Positions 7,616 through 7,693 of a stretch of 7,693 nucleotides of DNA are shown here, in pieces. The DNA comes from an uncultured Propionibacteriaceae bacterium. Lineage in GTDB: Bacteria; Actinomycetota; Actinomycetes; Propionibacteriales; Propionibacteriaceae. The notes under the pieces are model-generated. The model made no database searches and was not told the DNA's origin. It worked only from the letters and a program-made list of their open reading frames with translations. The stretch lies in assembly GCA_937859105.1 (NCBI GenBank), contig CALMAD010000226.1:1-7693 (forward strand), written 5' to 3'. A program made the translations under genes and the position numbers. Position 1 is the first letter of the stretch; each line of letters opens with the position of its first letter.

Positions 7616-7693
7616 GTGAGCACGCCGCAGCCGGTTTCGGACGCCGCGGCCGAGATCGGAAACTCCGACGTCGCGATCGGTATCCCCGCCGAC
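7616..7693 (+). CDS. Possible start of a divergent gene (partial)
   Basis: From the GTG at 7616 a frame stays open to the window edge (26 codons; MSTPQPVSDAAAEIGNSDVA, then IGIPAD), with G or C at almost all third positions. The stretch DVAIGIPAD loosely resembles the first strand of family 2 glycosyltransferases, but 26 residues are too few to name it. No clear Shine-Dalgarno is present. The opposite strand is also open here (ending in TGA at 7603) with matching third positions, so codon bias cannot choose between strands. Confidence 0.3.
   Translation, partial: MSTPQPVSDAAAEIGNSDVAIGIPAD

Overview
The window is about 7.7 kb of very GC-rich bacterial DNA: nearly every codon ends in G or C, GTG and TTG starts are in play, and gene ends overlap tightly. 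The protein sequences look actinobacterial. The DEAD-box helicase has the GRGRTGSGKT and DPP-DPKAY-HRSGRTARAG style seen in Actinomycetota, the adenylate kinase is the short-LID form without zinc, and the methionine aminopeptidase lacks an N-terminal zinc finger. I would guess a deep-branching actinomycete such as a Thermoleophilia/Solirubrobacterales member, but this rests on style, not on a search.

Layout from right to left. A minus-strand cluster secY-adk-map (7490 down to 4733) is joined by two 4-bp ATGA stop/start overlaps, so it is almost certainly one transcript. It encodes the membrane channel of the Sec translocase, adenylate kinase, and the enzyme that removes the initiator methionine. 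This trio is normally embedded in the spc ribosomal-protein operon (rplO-secY-adk-map-infA). Here the gene after map is not infA, and no L15 C-terminus is visible in the 203 bp before secY, so the trio appears to be a free-standing module. The last 78 bases may hold the start of a divergent plus-strand gene.

Convergent with map, with a 44-bp gap, is a plus-strand dacB-type gene (3222-4688). It encodes a secreted PBP4-family D-Ala-D-Ala carboxypeptidase/endopeptidase with all three active-site motifs. Its promoter region contains a near-perfect 16-bp palindrome that fills the spacer between plausible -35 and -10 boxes.

Divergent from dacB, across a 252-bp repeat-rich intergenic region, is a minus-strand polytopic ion-transporter-superfamily protein (2969-1539, annotated elsewhere as sodium:proton antiporter or CitMHS_2-like). 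It is followed after 110 bp by a minus-strand DEAD-box RNA helicase (1428 to beyond base 1). The helicase's Arg/Gly-rich tail runs off the left edge.

The genes are mostly housekeeping, and I see no mobile element, CRISPR array, tRNA, rRNA or obvious new defence or biosynthetic system. The main unexplained signal is an octamer, CGGACGCC, over-represented throughout. It forms a 19-20 bp phased array plus a hairpin between the transporter and dacB, and recurs in the other intergenic gaps. The palindrome in the dacB promoter and the detached secY-adk-map module are the next most interesting points.
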